A stretch of 64,000 nt of DNA from Candidatus Contendibacter sp. (lineage in GTDB: Bacteria > Pseudomonadota > Gammaproteobacteria > Competibacterales > Competibacteraceae). The stretch lies in assembly GCA_029624675.1 (NCBI GenBank), contig JARSSP010000028.1, positions 1-64,000 of the forward strand, written 5' to 3'. The position numbers and the translations under genes were made by a program. Shown here in pieces: positions 56,601-64,000 of the stretch; the first letter of the stretch is position 1; the number at the start of each line of letters is the position of its first letter. The notes under the pieces are model-generated. The model worked only from the letters and a program-made list of their open reading frames with translations, did not search any database and was not told the origin of the DNA.

Positions 56601-57602
56601 TTATTTCAGCGTTTCAGCCGTGACCAACCCGGTATCGATCAACGTCTCGGCGGGCAGGGTTTCTCCAGCCAGCGCCCGCGTTGCGTACTGGACGCCCAGA
56701 TACCCCTGTTGCGCCGCCTGCTGGTCGACGCTGGCCACCAGCTTGCCGGCGCGAATGGCGGCCCTGGCCTGTTCCAGGGCATCGAAGCCGGCGACCAGAA
56801 CCTGGCTTTTGCCGGAGATTTCCAGATACTTCAACGCGCCCAGCGCCATCATGTCGTTGGCGCAGAAGAGGGCACTAATATCGGGATGGGCATTGAACAA
56901 TTTTTCCGCGACCTGGTAACCCTCATCGATTTTCCAGTGAGCGGTTTCGCTTGCGACCACGCGAATCGCGGGGTTCTCGGCAAACGCGCGCAATGCCCCC
57001 TGCTTGCGCGCCTCGGCGTTGGCCGCGCCGCGAATGCCCTCGACAATCGCCGCTTGGGTCGGCCGCTCGATGTGTTCGCTGATCGCTTTGGCGGCTTTGT
57101 AAGCGCCTTGCTCGTTATCAACGCTGATGAACGGGATCGGGCCGAGACCCAGGCGGGCGGAATAGACGGGGTCCAGGCGATTGTCGATGTTGATGACCCG
57201 AATGCCAGCGTCCTGGGCCTTTTTCAGGACGGGGATCAGATCCATGGAATCACCGGGCGCGATCACGATAGCATTCACCTTGGCCTCGATCAATTCCTCC
57301 ACGATTTGGATTTGTTGTTCGATCGAGGTTTCCTGAGCGGCGGTTTTAACCTGCAACTGCACGCCTAGTTCCCGTTCGGCCCGCCGCGCGCCCTTTTCCA
57401 TATCGATGAAGAACGGATTGGTCAGAGTTTTCATGACCAAGGCGATGATGGGTTTGGATGCCAGCTTCGAGGGCGCGGCGACCGGGGAGGTCGAGGTCTT
57501 TTGCGCGGCCATCGATGGCGCCCGGTCGTTGGAGTCGCCGCAACTACTCACGCCTATCGCCAGGGCTACGGCGATCAGCAGGATCAAGAACCTCTGGCTC
57601 AT
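56601..57602 (-). CDS. Periplasmic sugar-binding lipoprotein (RbsB-like)
   Basis: This 333-aa protein has a signal peptide (FLILLIAVALAIGVSSC) whose lipobox Cys is followed by GDSND, so it is lipid-anchored in the periplasm. The mature part is a type I sugar-binding fold (LVMKTLTNPFFIDMEKGARR, VINIDNRL, VAGFDALEQARAAIRAGKLVASVDQ). No ABC permease or ATPase is adjacent; instead the dCache sensor follows 13 bases later. It may present a ligand to that sensor, which is inference. The start is ATG 57602. Confidence 0.85.
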   Translation of the reverse strand: MSQRFLILLIAVALAIGVSSCGDSNDRAPSMAAQKTSTSPVAAPSKLASKPIIALVMKTLTNPFFIDMEKGARRAERELGVQLQVKTAAQETSIEQQIQIVEELIEAKVNAIVIAPGDSMDLIPVLKKAQDAGIRVINIDNRLDPVYSARLGLGPIPFISVDNEQGAYKAAKAISEHIERPTQAAIVEGIRGAANAEARKQGALRAFAENPAIRVVASETAHWKIDEGYQVAEKLFNAHPDISALFCANDMMALGALKYLEISGKSQVLVAGFDALEQARAAIRAGKLVASVDQQAAQQGYLGVQYATRALAGETLPAETLIDTGLVTAETLK

Positions 57603-57631
57603 CAGCGGATACCCTATGAATTGTGGTGATC

Positions 57632-59077
57632 TCAAGCCATCGTCCCGCCCACGGTCAATGCCTCGATCTTCAGGGTCGGTTGACCGACGCCGACCGGCAC
57701 GCTCTGGCCGTCCTTGCCGCAGGTGCCCACCCCGGCGTCGAGTCGCAGATCGTTGCCGACCATGGAAACCCTGGTCAAGACATCCGGGCCGTTGCCGATC
57801 AGGGTCGCGCCCTTGACCGGGTGGGTGACCCGGCCGTTCTCGATCCAATACGCCTCGCTGGCGGAGAACACGAACTTGCCGGAGGTGATGTCGACCTGGC
57901 CGCCGCCAAAATTGACGGCGTACAACCCTCGTTCCACCGAGGCGATGATTTCCGCCGGCTCGTGCTGGCCCGGCAACAAATAGGTATTCGTCATGCGGGG
58001 CAGCGGCAAATGGGCGTAGGACTCGCGACGGCCGTTGCCGGTCGGCGCCATGTTCATCAGGCGGGCGTTCAACTTGTCCTGCAAATAACCCTTGAGCACG
58101 CCGCGCTCGATCAGGGTCGTGCACTGGGTCGGCGTGCCTTCGTCGTCCACGTTGAGCGAACCGCGCCGATGGACCAGCGTGCCGTCGTCCACCACCGTGC
58201 AGAGCGGCGAAGCCACCCGCTCGCCAAGCCGCCCGCTGAACGCCGAGGTGCCCTTGCGGTTGAAGTCGCCTTCCAGGCCGTGACCGATGGCCTCGTGCAA
58301 CAGAATCCCCGGCCAGCCCGGCCCCAGGACCACGGTCATCGTGCCGGCCGGCGCGGGGACGGCGTCCAGATTGACCAGCGCCAGCCGCACCGCTTCCCGC
58401 GCGTAACCCAAGGCGCGATCCTGGTCCAGGAACCAGCCGTAACCGACCCGGCCACCACCACCGGAACTACCCTGCTCGCGGCGGCCGTCCTGCTCGACGA
58501 TCACCGTCACGTTCAGCCGCGCTAATGGCCGCACGTCGCCGGCCAGCGTGCCATCGCTGCCAACCACCAGCATCGTGTCCTGCGTGGCGGCCAGGCTGAC
58601 CATCACCTGAGTGACGCGCGGGTCCTGGCGGCGGGCCTCGGCGTCCACCCGTTCCAATAAGCGTACCTTGGCCTCGGCCGACAACGTCTCCAAGGGATCG
58701 AGCGGTTCGTACAACAGCGAACGTTGGGTAGATCGCCAGACCTGAAGCCGCCCCTCGCCGCCATGGCGGGCAATGGCCCGAGCGGCGGTCGCGGCTTCCA
58801 GCAAGGCCGGCAGGACGATTTCGTCCGAATAGGCAAAACCGGTCTTCTCGCCGCTGATCGCCCGCACGCCGACGCCCTGGCGGATGGCGTGACTGGCGTT
58901 CTTGACCTGCCCGTCCTCCAGCGACCACGATTCCGCGCGGCGAAGCTGGAAATACAAATCCCCGCCGTCCACGGCATGGCCGAGCACACAGGACAGGGCG
59001 CGATGCAAATCGTCCTCGCCGAGACCGGCGGGCGCCAATAGCTGCTGGCGGGCCAGCGCAAGAGTATCGGTGGTCAT
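57632..59077 (-). CDS. tldD: Metalloprotease TldD
   Basis: This is the catalytic subunit of the TldD-TldE protease. Zinc is bound by the HExxxH motif in [15 protein letters not shown] together with a downstream Cys ([10 protein letters not shown]). The ATG at 59077 overlaps the stop of the preceding amidohydrolase by 4 bases. In E. coli yhdP and tldD are neighbours; here a Nit-type gene sits between them. PmbA is on the same strand further downstream. Confidence 0.96.
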   Translation of the reverse strand: MTTDTLALARQQLLAPAGLGEDDLHRALSCVLGHAVDGGDLYFQLRRAESWSLEDGQVKNASHAIRQGVGVRAISGEKTGFAYSDEIVLPALLEAATAARAIARHGGEGRLQVWRSTQRSLLYEPLDPLETLSAEAKVRLLERVDAEARRQDPRVTQVMVSLAATQDTMLVVGSDGTLAGDVRPLARLNVTVIVEQDGRREQGSSGGGGRVGYGWFLDQDRALGYAREAVRLALVNLDAVPAPAGTMTVVLGPGWPGILLHEAIGHGLEGDFNRKGTSAFSGRLGERVASPLCTVVDDGTLVHRRGSLNVDDEGTPTQCTTLIERGVLKGYLQDKLNARLMNMAPTGNGRRESYAHLPLPRMTNTYLLPGQHEPAEIIASVERGLYAVNFGGGQVDITSGKFVFSASEAYWIENGRVTHPVKGATLIGNGPDVLTRVSMVGNDLRLDAGVGTCGKDGQSVPVGVGQPTLKIEALTVGGTMA

Positions 59078-59904
59078 GGCTCGCAAACCTCGCGCCGTAC
59101 CCGATGTTGCAGGGCCGGAAATTGTCGCCGCACGTTCTCCAGCCGCTCGCGGCTGAACTCAGCCAGCACCACGCCCGGCCCTCGCGGCAATCGGGCCAGA
59201 ATTTCTCCCCACGGGTCGACGATCAGGCTGTCGCCGTAAGTTTCCCGGCCGTTGGCGTGTTTTCCGCCCTGGGCCGAGGCGATGACATAACACTGATTTT
59301 CGATGGCGCGGGTGCGCAGCAACGTTTCCCAGTGGGCGAGGCCGGTCGTGGCAGTGAAGGCCGCCGGCAAAGCCAGCAACTCCATGCCCTGGTCCACCAG
59401 CGCGCGAAACTGCTCCGGAAAGCGCAGGTCGTAGCACACCGCCAGCCCCAGCCGGCCCAGCGCGGTGTCGGCGGTGACATACCGGTCGCCGGGCGCGATG
59501 GTGGCGGATTCGGCGTAGCGTTCCGCGCTGCCCACCACTTGCACATCGAACAAATGCACCTTGTCGTAACGAGCCACCCGCCGGCCCCGGTCGTCGAACA
59601 ACAGGCAGGCGGCGCGCACCCGGCTGTCATCGCCCGCGACGCGCAGCGGAATCGTGCCGCCGACCAGCCACAACCGATGCCGGGCCGCCTGCTCGGCCAG
59701 AAAGGTTTGAATCGGCCCCGCGCCCTCCGCTTCCCGCGCCGCCAGCTTGTCGGTCTCCCGCTGGCCCATCAGCGCGAAATTCTCCGGCAGCACCGCCAGT
59801 CGCGCGCCTTGCGCGGCGGCCTGGGCCAACAGCTCGGCGGCGGCGGCCAGATTCTCGGCGACATCGGGACCGGACACCATCTGAATCGCGGCGATGCTCG
59901 GCAT
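59074..59904 (-). CDS. Nit-type carbon-nitrogen hydrolase
   Basis: This 276-aa nitrilase-superfamily amidohydrolase has the triad Glu41 (VLPENFAL), Lys115 (RYDKVHLFD) and Cys157 ([11 protein letters not shown]). It resembles Nit1/Nit2, which hydrolyse deaminated glutathione or omega-amidates. It is cytoplasmic and is sandwiched between yhdP (14 bases upstream) and tldD (4-base overlap). The ATG at 59904 gives the standard [12 protein letters not shown] start. Confidence 0.9.
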   Translation of the reverse strand: MPSIAAIQMVSGPDVAENLAAAAELLAQAAAQGARLAVLPENFALMGQRETDKLAAREAEGAGPIQTFLAEQAARHRLWLVGGTIPLRVAGDDSRVRAACLLFDDRGRRVARYDKVHLFDVQVVGSAERYAESATIAPGDRYVTADTALGRLGLAVCYDLRFPEQFRALVDQGMELLALPAAFTATTGLAHWETLLRTRAIENQCYVIASAQGGKHANGRETYGDSLIVDPWGEILARLPRGPGVVLAEFSRERLENVRRQFPALQHRVRREVCEP

Positions 59905-59918
59905 CGGACACCTCTTAC

Positions 59919-62900
59919 CTATTGATCGCCCACCAACCCTTTTACCGGGTTCGCGGTTTGTGGTTCTTCCAATAATTTCATCACCGGCCGGTCCCAGGAA
60001 CCGGTCAGCGCATAATGGTACTGGGTCGCCTGTTCGATGCCTTTTTGCAGCAACCGTTCGGCCAGCAGCACCGCCGCGCCGACCGCCGGCCCGCCGGCCA
60101 GAGCCCCGGCGACCGGCAACGCGCCGCCGATCCGGGGAATCACCGTGATGCGCTGGTCGTAATCGCGCGCCTTCAAATCGGTTCGGCCCTCGATCCGAAT
60201 CCGCGCCGCTGGCGCTTCGATGGTGAGATCGTCGGTACGAGCCTGTCCCCGTTGAAAAGCGAACTGGCCGGTAATTCGATCGAAGCTCAGGCCGGGCTGC
60301 ACCAGGTCGCTGAAGTCGAGGGTGAGACGGCGCAGAAGATTCTGCACGTTGAACAGGCCCACCATCCGCCCCATGCCGGGATCGACCTCCAGTAACTGAC
60401 CGGGGCCGACCGTCAGCTTCAGCGTACCCTCCAGCCGCTCCGGCGCGAGTTCGGACAGCGCCCCCGGCCATTCGACCGCCAGTTCCGCCTCGGTCTCGCC
60501 GCCGGCGATGCCGCCCCAGGCGTAACCGAACGTCCTCAGGGTGTCGCCCAGCGCCCGACTGTGCAAGGTCGCCCGCAGGCGGGAGGTTTGACCGCGACCG
60601 ACCCCTGTCCAGTCGCCGGTGGCGTCGATGCGCTGCTGTTCGGACGTCAGTTTGAACTCGGTCAAGTGGACGCCGTTGGGGCGCGGCGTCACCACCAGCC
60701 GCAACTGACCCAGCTCGGCGCCATCCCATCGCAGATCGGTCGCGGTCAACGTCAATGGCGGCACTCGGCGCGGGTCCGGGATGTTGGCATTGGCCGCATT
60801 CTGGGCGCTGGAAGGGGTGGACTCCGCCGCGCGGCGCAGGTGCAGCCGTTGCAATGTCGCGTTGATCGGTCGCTCCGGGCTGGGTTCGTCCGGCACGGTC
60901 ACGCGCCCGGCCAGCGTCTTGCCGTCGAAATCGAGCCGCAATTCGTCGTCCCGGCGCGTCGCGTTCACTGTCACGCCGGCAACGACCCGCCGGCCCAGAA
61001 CCAATTCTCCGATCCGAGCCTCAAGGCTGCGCAACCCCAGTCGGGGACTGATAGCTTCCTCCGGGGCGGCGGGAAACGCGGCCAGTTCCCACCGAGGCAA
61101 CTCGGCGACGACCGCCAGTCCCGGCGGCTCCGGCAGCTTCGCCGCGCCAGCGTTGACGCGCACCTCGCCGCGCGTCAAGCGGGGCGCGCCCGCAAGATCG
61201 ACCAATTCTAGCGCCGCCCGCATTCCCTCCCCATAACTCAGCAGCAGTTCCAGCGCATCGCGCGCGCGGGGTCGCAGGCTGATTTTCAGCGGGCGGGACT
61301 CGTCGGCGGCCTTGCCCAGCGGGGCCGGCAACCGAACCGCCAAGCCACGCAGGTCCGAGCTCAAGTCCAGCCAGAACGGAGGCGAATCATCCCGCCGCTC
61401 GCGACGGTGGGTGGGAACCGTCAATACCGCGTCCCAGGCGCACTTGCCGCTGACCGCGCGTTCCAGCGCCTTCGCCAGCGGCTCCCCCACCAGGGCGCGC
61501 GGCCCCAGACGCCCGCGCAACCGCGCCCGCAGATCGCGACGACCCGGGCGACCGACCAGGTCCAGATCGAGCCGGATCGGTTCGTCGCGCAGCCAGGTTT
61601 GCAATCCCTTGGCTTCCAGGCTCGACTCGGTAAAACGCAGCTCGCCACGCGTTCGCTCCAAGTCCAGTTTCCCGTCCGGCAGCGTCACGCGGTTATCCAG
61701 CAGCTCCACCCGTCCCCGCGCCCGACTGGGACGGGCATCGGTCGGAATGGCAAGCTCCAGGTCCAGGGCGCTCGCGCCGCCGATGCGCAACTCCGGCAAA
61801 TCCTCGCCCAGATCCTGACCGACGGGGCTGTCCTTGAACGCTTGCCACAGACTGGCGCCCGATCCCCGGGCTCGACCCTTGACCCATACCACCGGCTCCT
61901 CAAGATCGTCGATCCGCGCGGTTGCTCCCACCACATCCGCATCGAGCACGCGCCCGGCGTTAATCTCCACCCACAGGTCGCGATTGCGAAATCGCACTGT
62001 CCCGCGCGCCGCTTCCAGCCGGGGCCAGCCGGGCGCGTAATCCAACACCGCTCCCTCGACCTGGAAACGGGTCTCGAACAAACCTTCGCCTCGGTCGAAC
62101 GGAAACGCGGTCGCCGGACCGCGCAACACCCCTTCTCCCGCCGTGACCCGCCCACCGACCAGCGCCTGGTCCAGCCAGGCGACCCCGTCGGGTGGAATCA
62201 CCGTCACCGGCAAATAGCGCCGCGCCGCGCTAACCTTCACGTCGCGGTAGCGGCCGTGTAAATCCAACAGCGGCGTACCATGGTCGGGAACGATCACATC
62301 GCCCCACACTCGCCCGTTCAGATCGGCGTTGGCGAAATCCAGACCGGTACTTTCCAGCCGCGGCCCATCCGCCGCGCGCGCCCAGCTCACCGTCCCGGCC
62401 AAGGTATCCAGCGTGACCGGCGCGCGCAGCAGGCCGGCGGTATCCACTCGCACCTTGCGGCTGTCGAGCGCGACCTGACCCCGGTCGGGGGTCAACTCCA
62501 GAATTCCGGTCAACGGGCCGAATCCAGGCAGGCCATGGACGGGCTGAAAGGATACCTCGCGCAGTTGCGCGGTCACGACGTAGGCGCCGGTGGCGAAGTC
62601 GGCCCGCACCTGGATTTCCGGGGCGTCACCTCGGGGCGCGAGCGCGGCGAGCCACTGGCGGGCTGGCTCATCCAGCCAGGGCGCGGCCCAGGCCGCCACC
62701 TCTTGAACGCGCAATCCCTGGACATGCCCTCGCCACTGGTCACCGCGCCGACTCCATTCGAAGGGATGCGGCTGGTCGGGGCGCAGGGCGAAATGTCCCC
62801 GCCAGGATTCCGGATCGGCGCGGGGACGCTCCACTTCAAGGGACAACCGGTCGCCGAACGCGGCGGGCAGTTCGGCGGTGAACGCCAACCGTTGGCCGGA

Positions 62901-63482
62901 CCTAGCGTCCCGCACCTGAAAATAGGGATGCAAGAGGTCCAAGGCGCCGCCATCGCGGCCGCGCACGGTCAGCCGGTCGCCCAGGATATCCAGTCGCCCC
63001 ACGTCGAACAGCCAACTGGCGACCTCCGCCAGCGAGGACGCGGATTCGGCGGGGCCGATGTCGGCTCGCAGCCGCGGTATTCCATCGGCGCCCTGCGCCA
63101 GGGTCAGATTCACGCCCTCCAGCCGGATATGGCCGAATACCGGCCGCCACTCCCGCAGCGAACGCCACAGGTCGATTGTCGCCGCCGCCCGATCGAACCG
63201 GACCAGCGCCGCGTCCGTCGCCGGATCGTGCAGGCTGACGTTCCGCAGTCGCAGACTCAACCACTCCCCCTCGCGTTCGGCGACGACTCCCTCGATCCGC
63301 GCCGGCACGCGCAGATACTCGCTCAGCGCCGCCGCCAGCATCGCGCGATGCTCGTTCAGCCGCGGCAACAGCCACCATTGCCCGAACCCCACCGCCAGCA
63401 ACGCCGGCAACAGCAACGCCAGCGCCAGCCAACGGATCCAACGGAAGGTTCGGCGGGTGACGCCCAGCCAGCGGCGTTTCAC
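59919..63482 (-). CDS. yhdP: AsmA-like phospholipid-transport protein YhdP
   Basis: This 1187-aa protein has one N-terminal transmembrane helix (WIRWLALALLLPALLAVGFGQWWLL, about residues 14-38) and a very long periplasmic beta-groove of the AsmA/TamB-like superfamily. In E. coli YhdP moves phospholipids from the inner to the outer membrane, redundantly with TamB and YdbH. The C-terminus contains the YhdP/DUF3971 region (LFNVQNLLRRLTLDFSDL). The GTG start at 63482 overlaps the rng stop by 4 bases. Confidence 0.94.
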   Translation of the reverse strand: MKRRWLGVTRRTFRWIRWLALALLLPALLAVGFGQWWLLPRLNEHRAMLAAALSEYLRVPARIEGVVAEREGEWLSLRLRNVSLHDPATDAALVRFDRAAATIDLWRSLREWRPVFGHIRLEGVNLTLAQGADGIPRLRADIGPAESASSLAEVASWLFDVGRLDILGDRLTVRGRDGGALDLLHPYFQVRDARSGQRLAFTAELPAAFGDRLSLEVERPRADPESWRGHFALRPDQPHPFEWSRRGDQWRGHVQGLRVQEVAAWAAPWLDEPARQWLAALAPRGDAPEIQVRADFATGAYVVTAQLREVSFQPVHGLPGFGPLTGILELTPDRGQVALDSRKVRVDTAGLLRAPVTLDTLAGTVSWARAADGPRLESTGLDFANADLNGRVWGDVIVPDHGTPLLDLHGRYRDVKVSAARRYLPVTVIPPDGVAWLDQALVGGRVTAGEGVLRGPATAFPFDRGEGLFETRFQVEGAVLDYAPGWPRLEAARGTVRFRNRDLWVEINAGRVLDADVVGATARIDDLEEPVVWVKGRARGSGASLWQAFKDSPVGQDLGEDLPELRIGGASALDLELAIPTDARPSRARGRVELLDNRVTLPDGKLDLERTRGELRFTESSLEAKGLQTWLRDEPIRLDLDLVGRPGRRDLRARLRGRLGPRALVGEPLAKALERAVSGKCAWDAVLTVPTHRRERRDDSPPFWLDLSSDLRGLAVRLPAPLGKAADESRPLKISLRPRARDALELLLSYGEGMRAALELVDLAGAPRLTRGEVRVNAGAAKLPEPPGLAVVAELPRWELAAFPAAPEEAISPRLGLRSLEARIGELVLGRRVVAGVTVNATRRDDELRLDFDGKTLAGRVTVPDEPSPERPINATLQRLHLRRAAESTPSSAQNAANANIPDPRRVPPLTLTATDLRWDGAELGQLRLVVTPRPNGVHLTEFKLTSEQQRIDATGDWTGVGRGQTSRLRATLHSRALGDTLRTFGYAWGGIAGGETEAELAVEWPGALSELAPERLEGTLKLTVGPGQLLEVDPGMGRMVGLFNVQNLLRRLTLDFSDLVQPGLSFDRITGQFAFQRGQARTDDLTIEAPAARIRIEGRTDLKARDYDQRITVIPRIGGALPVAGALAGGPAVGAAVLLAERLLQKGIEQATQYHYALTGSWDRPVMKLLEEPQTANPVKGLVGDQ

Positions 63483-64000
63483 ATCAACACCACGTCGTAT
63501 TGCTCGCGCGGATAGAGCGCCTCGGCCTGAAATTTGATGGGGATGCCGATGAAGGCTTCCAATTGCGCCACGCTGGTCGATTCCTGATCCAGCATGGCGT
63601 CCACCACGTCCGGCGCGGCTAGCACCACGAATTGGCGCGGCGAATACTGACGGGTCTCGCGCAGCAGTTCGCGAAAGATTTCGTAGCACACCGTTTCGGC
63701 GGTCTTGATCGAACCCCGCCCGTCGCACAGCGGGCACGGCTCGCACAGAATCTGTTCCAGGCTCTCGCGGGTGCGCTTGCGGGTCATTTCCACCAGCCCC
63801 AACGGCGATACCTGCGAAATGTGGCTCTTGGCTCGGTCCTTTTCCAGATGTTTTTCCAACGCCTTCAGCACGGCCTGGCGATGTTCCTCGCTCACCATGT
63901 CGATGAAGTCGAGAATGATGATCCCGCCTAGGTTGCGTAGTCGCAGCTGCCGGGCGATGGCCGCCGCCGCCTCCAGGTTGGTCTTGAAGATGGTCTCCTC
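63479..64000 (-). CDS. rng: Ribonuclease G, C-terminal part
   Basis: The gene runs past the right edge; 173 C-terminal residues are visible. They include a metal-binding aspartate in ILDFIDM, the zinc-link CEPCPLCDGRG used for dimerisation in the RNase E/G family, and the family's SVAQLEAFIGI. RNase G matures the 5' end of 16S rRNA and degrades some mRNA. The rng-yhdP-tldD order is that of E. coli. Confidence 0.93.
   Translation of the reverse strand, partial: EETIFKTNLEAAAAIARQLRLRNLGGIIILDFIDMVSEEHRQAVLKALEKHLEKDRAKSHISQVSPLGLVEMTRKRTRESLEQILCEPCPLCDGRGSIKTAETVCYEIFRELLRETRQYSPRQFVVLAAPDVVDAMLDQESTSVAQLEAFIGIPIKFQAEALYPREQYDVVLM

Overview
The window is a 64-kb stretch of a GC-rich proteobacterial chromosome, almost certainly gammaproteobacterial. 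The gene orders mlaFEDCB-ibaG-murA-hisG-hisD, hemC-hemD-hemX-hemY, nrdR-ribD-ribE-ribBA-ribH-nusB and rng-yhdP-tldD fit that class, and so does a FimX-like type IV pilus c-di-GMP receptor. The mixture with accessory genes rich in HicB-type antitoxins, kinase/phosphatase/vWA proteins and FGE-sulfatase-fold proteins resembles large environmental or activated-sludge gammaproteobacteria (Competibacter-like). That lineage guess is inference only.

Layout. 1-1117: the tail of an unseen unit with a terminator hairpin, then a complete IS982-family insertion sequence. 1118-6460: a GNAT/nitrilase fusion, CoA-binding protein, lysA and lptM on the minus strand; an esterase on the plus strand; and a strikingly AT-rich, probably acquired, membrane-anchored ORF. 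6858-13588: hisD, hisG, murA, ibaG and the complete Mla phospholipid-transport operon. 13840-16593: pyruvate phosphate dikinase. 16703-21252: an accessory cassette of PP2C phosphatase, vWA protein, HicAB toxin-antitoxin, Ser/Thr kinase and FGE-like protein. Two of its genes, the vWA and FGE-like ones, carry single in-frame stop codons inside otherwise intact reading frames. 21343-29363: glutamine amidotransferase, radical SAM protein, the hem cluster and argH. 29384-30560: small degenerate accessory genes. 30561-37194: ilvD, the FimX-like protein, an epimerase and a MutY-YggX fusion. 37258-37333: tRNA-Phe. 37693-39587: ankyrin protein, universal stress protein and MBL hydrolase. 39650-46652: riboflavin/nusB/nrdR/glyA, interrupted by two AT-richer paralogous genes with a PD-(D/E)XK-like pattern. 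46962-50394: glycosyltransferase, PAP2 phosphatase, OlsB and OlsA, preceded by a Pho-box-like site. 50400-53651: thioesterase, HDAC-family deacetylase, a HicB remnant and pmbA. 53741-57602: a dCache-HAMP-PAS-GGDEF-EAL sensor next to a periplasmic sugar-binding lipoprotein. 57632-64000: tldD, a Nit-type amidohydrolase, yhdP and the 3' part of rng.

How the genes work together. Much of the window concerns the envelope: Mla transport, YhdP phospholipid movement, LptM for LPS export, MurA, and a four-gene cluster that looks like a phosphate-starvation lipid-remodelling unit (diacylglycerol supply, glycolipid synthesis, ornithine-lipid synthesis). The accessory segments are islands between conserved blocks. 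Several show decay by point mutation (nonsense codons in the vWA and FGE-like genes, one-base frameshifts in the monooxygenase and HicB remnants), so the genome appears to be taking in and eroding mobile and regulatory cargo. No CRISPR array, rRNA or phage structural gene was seen.
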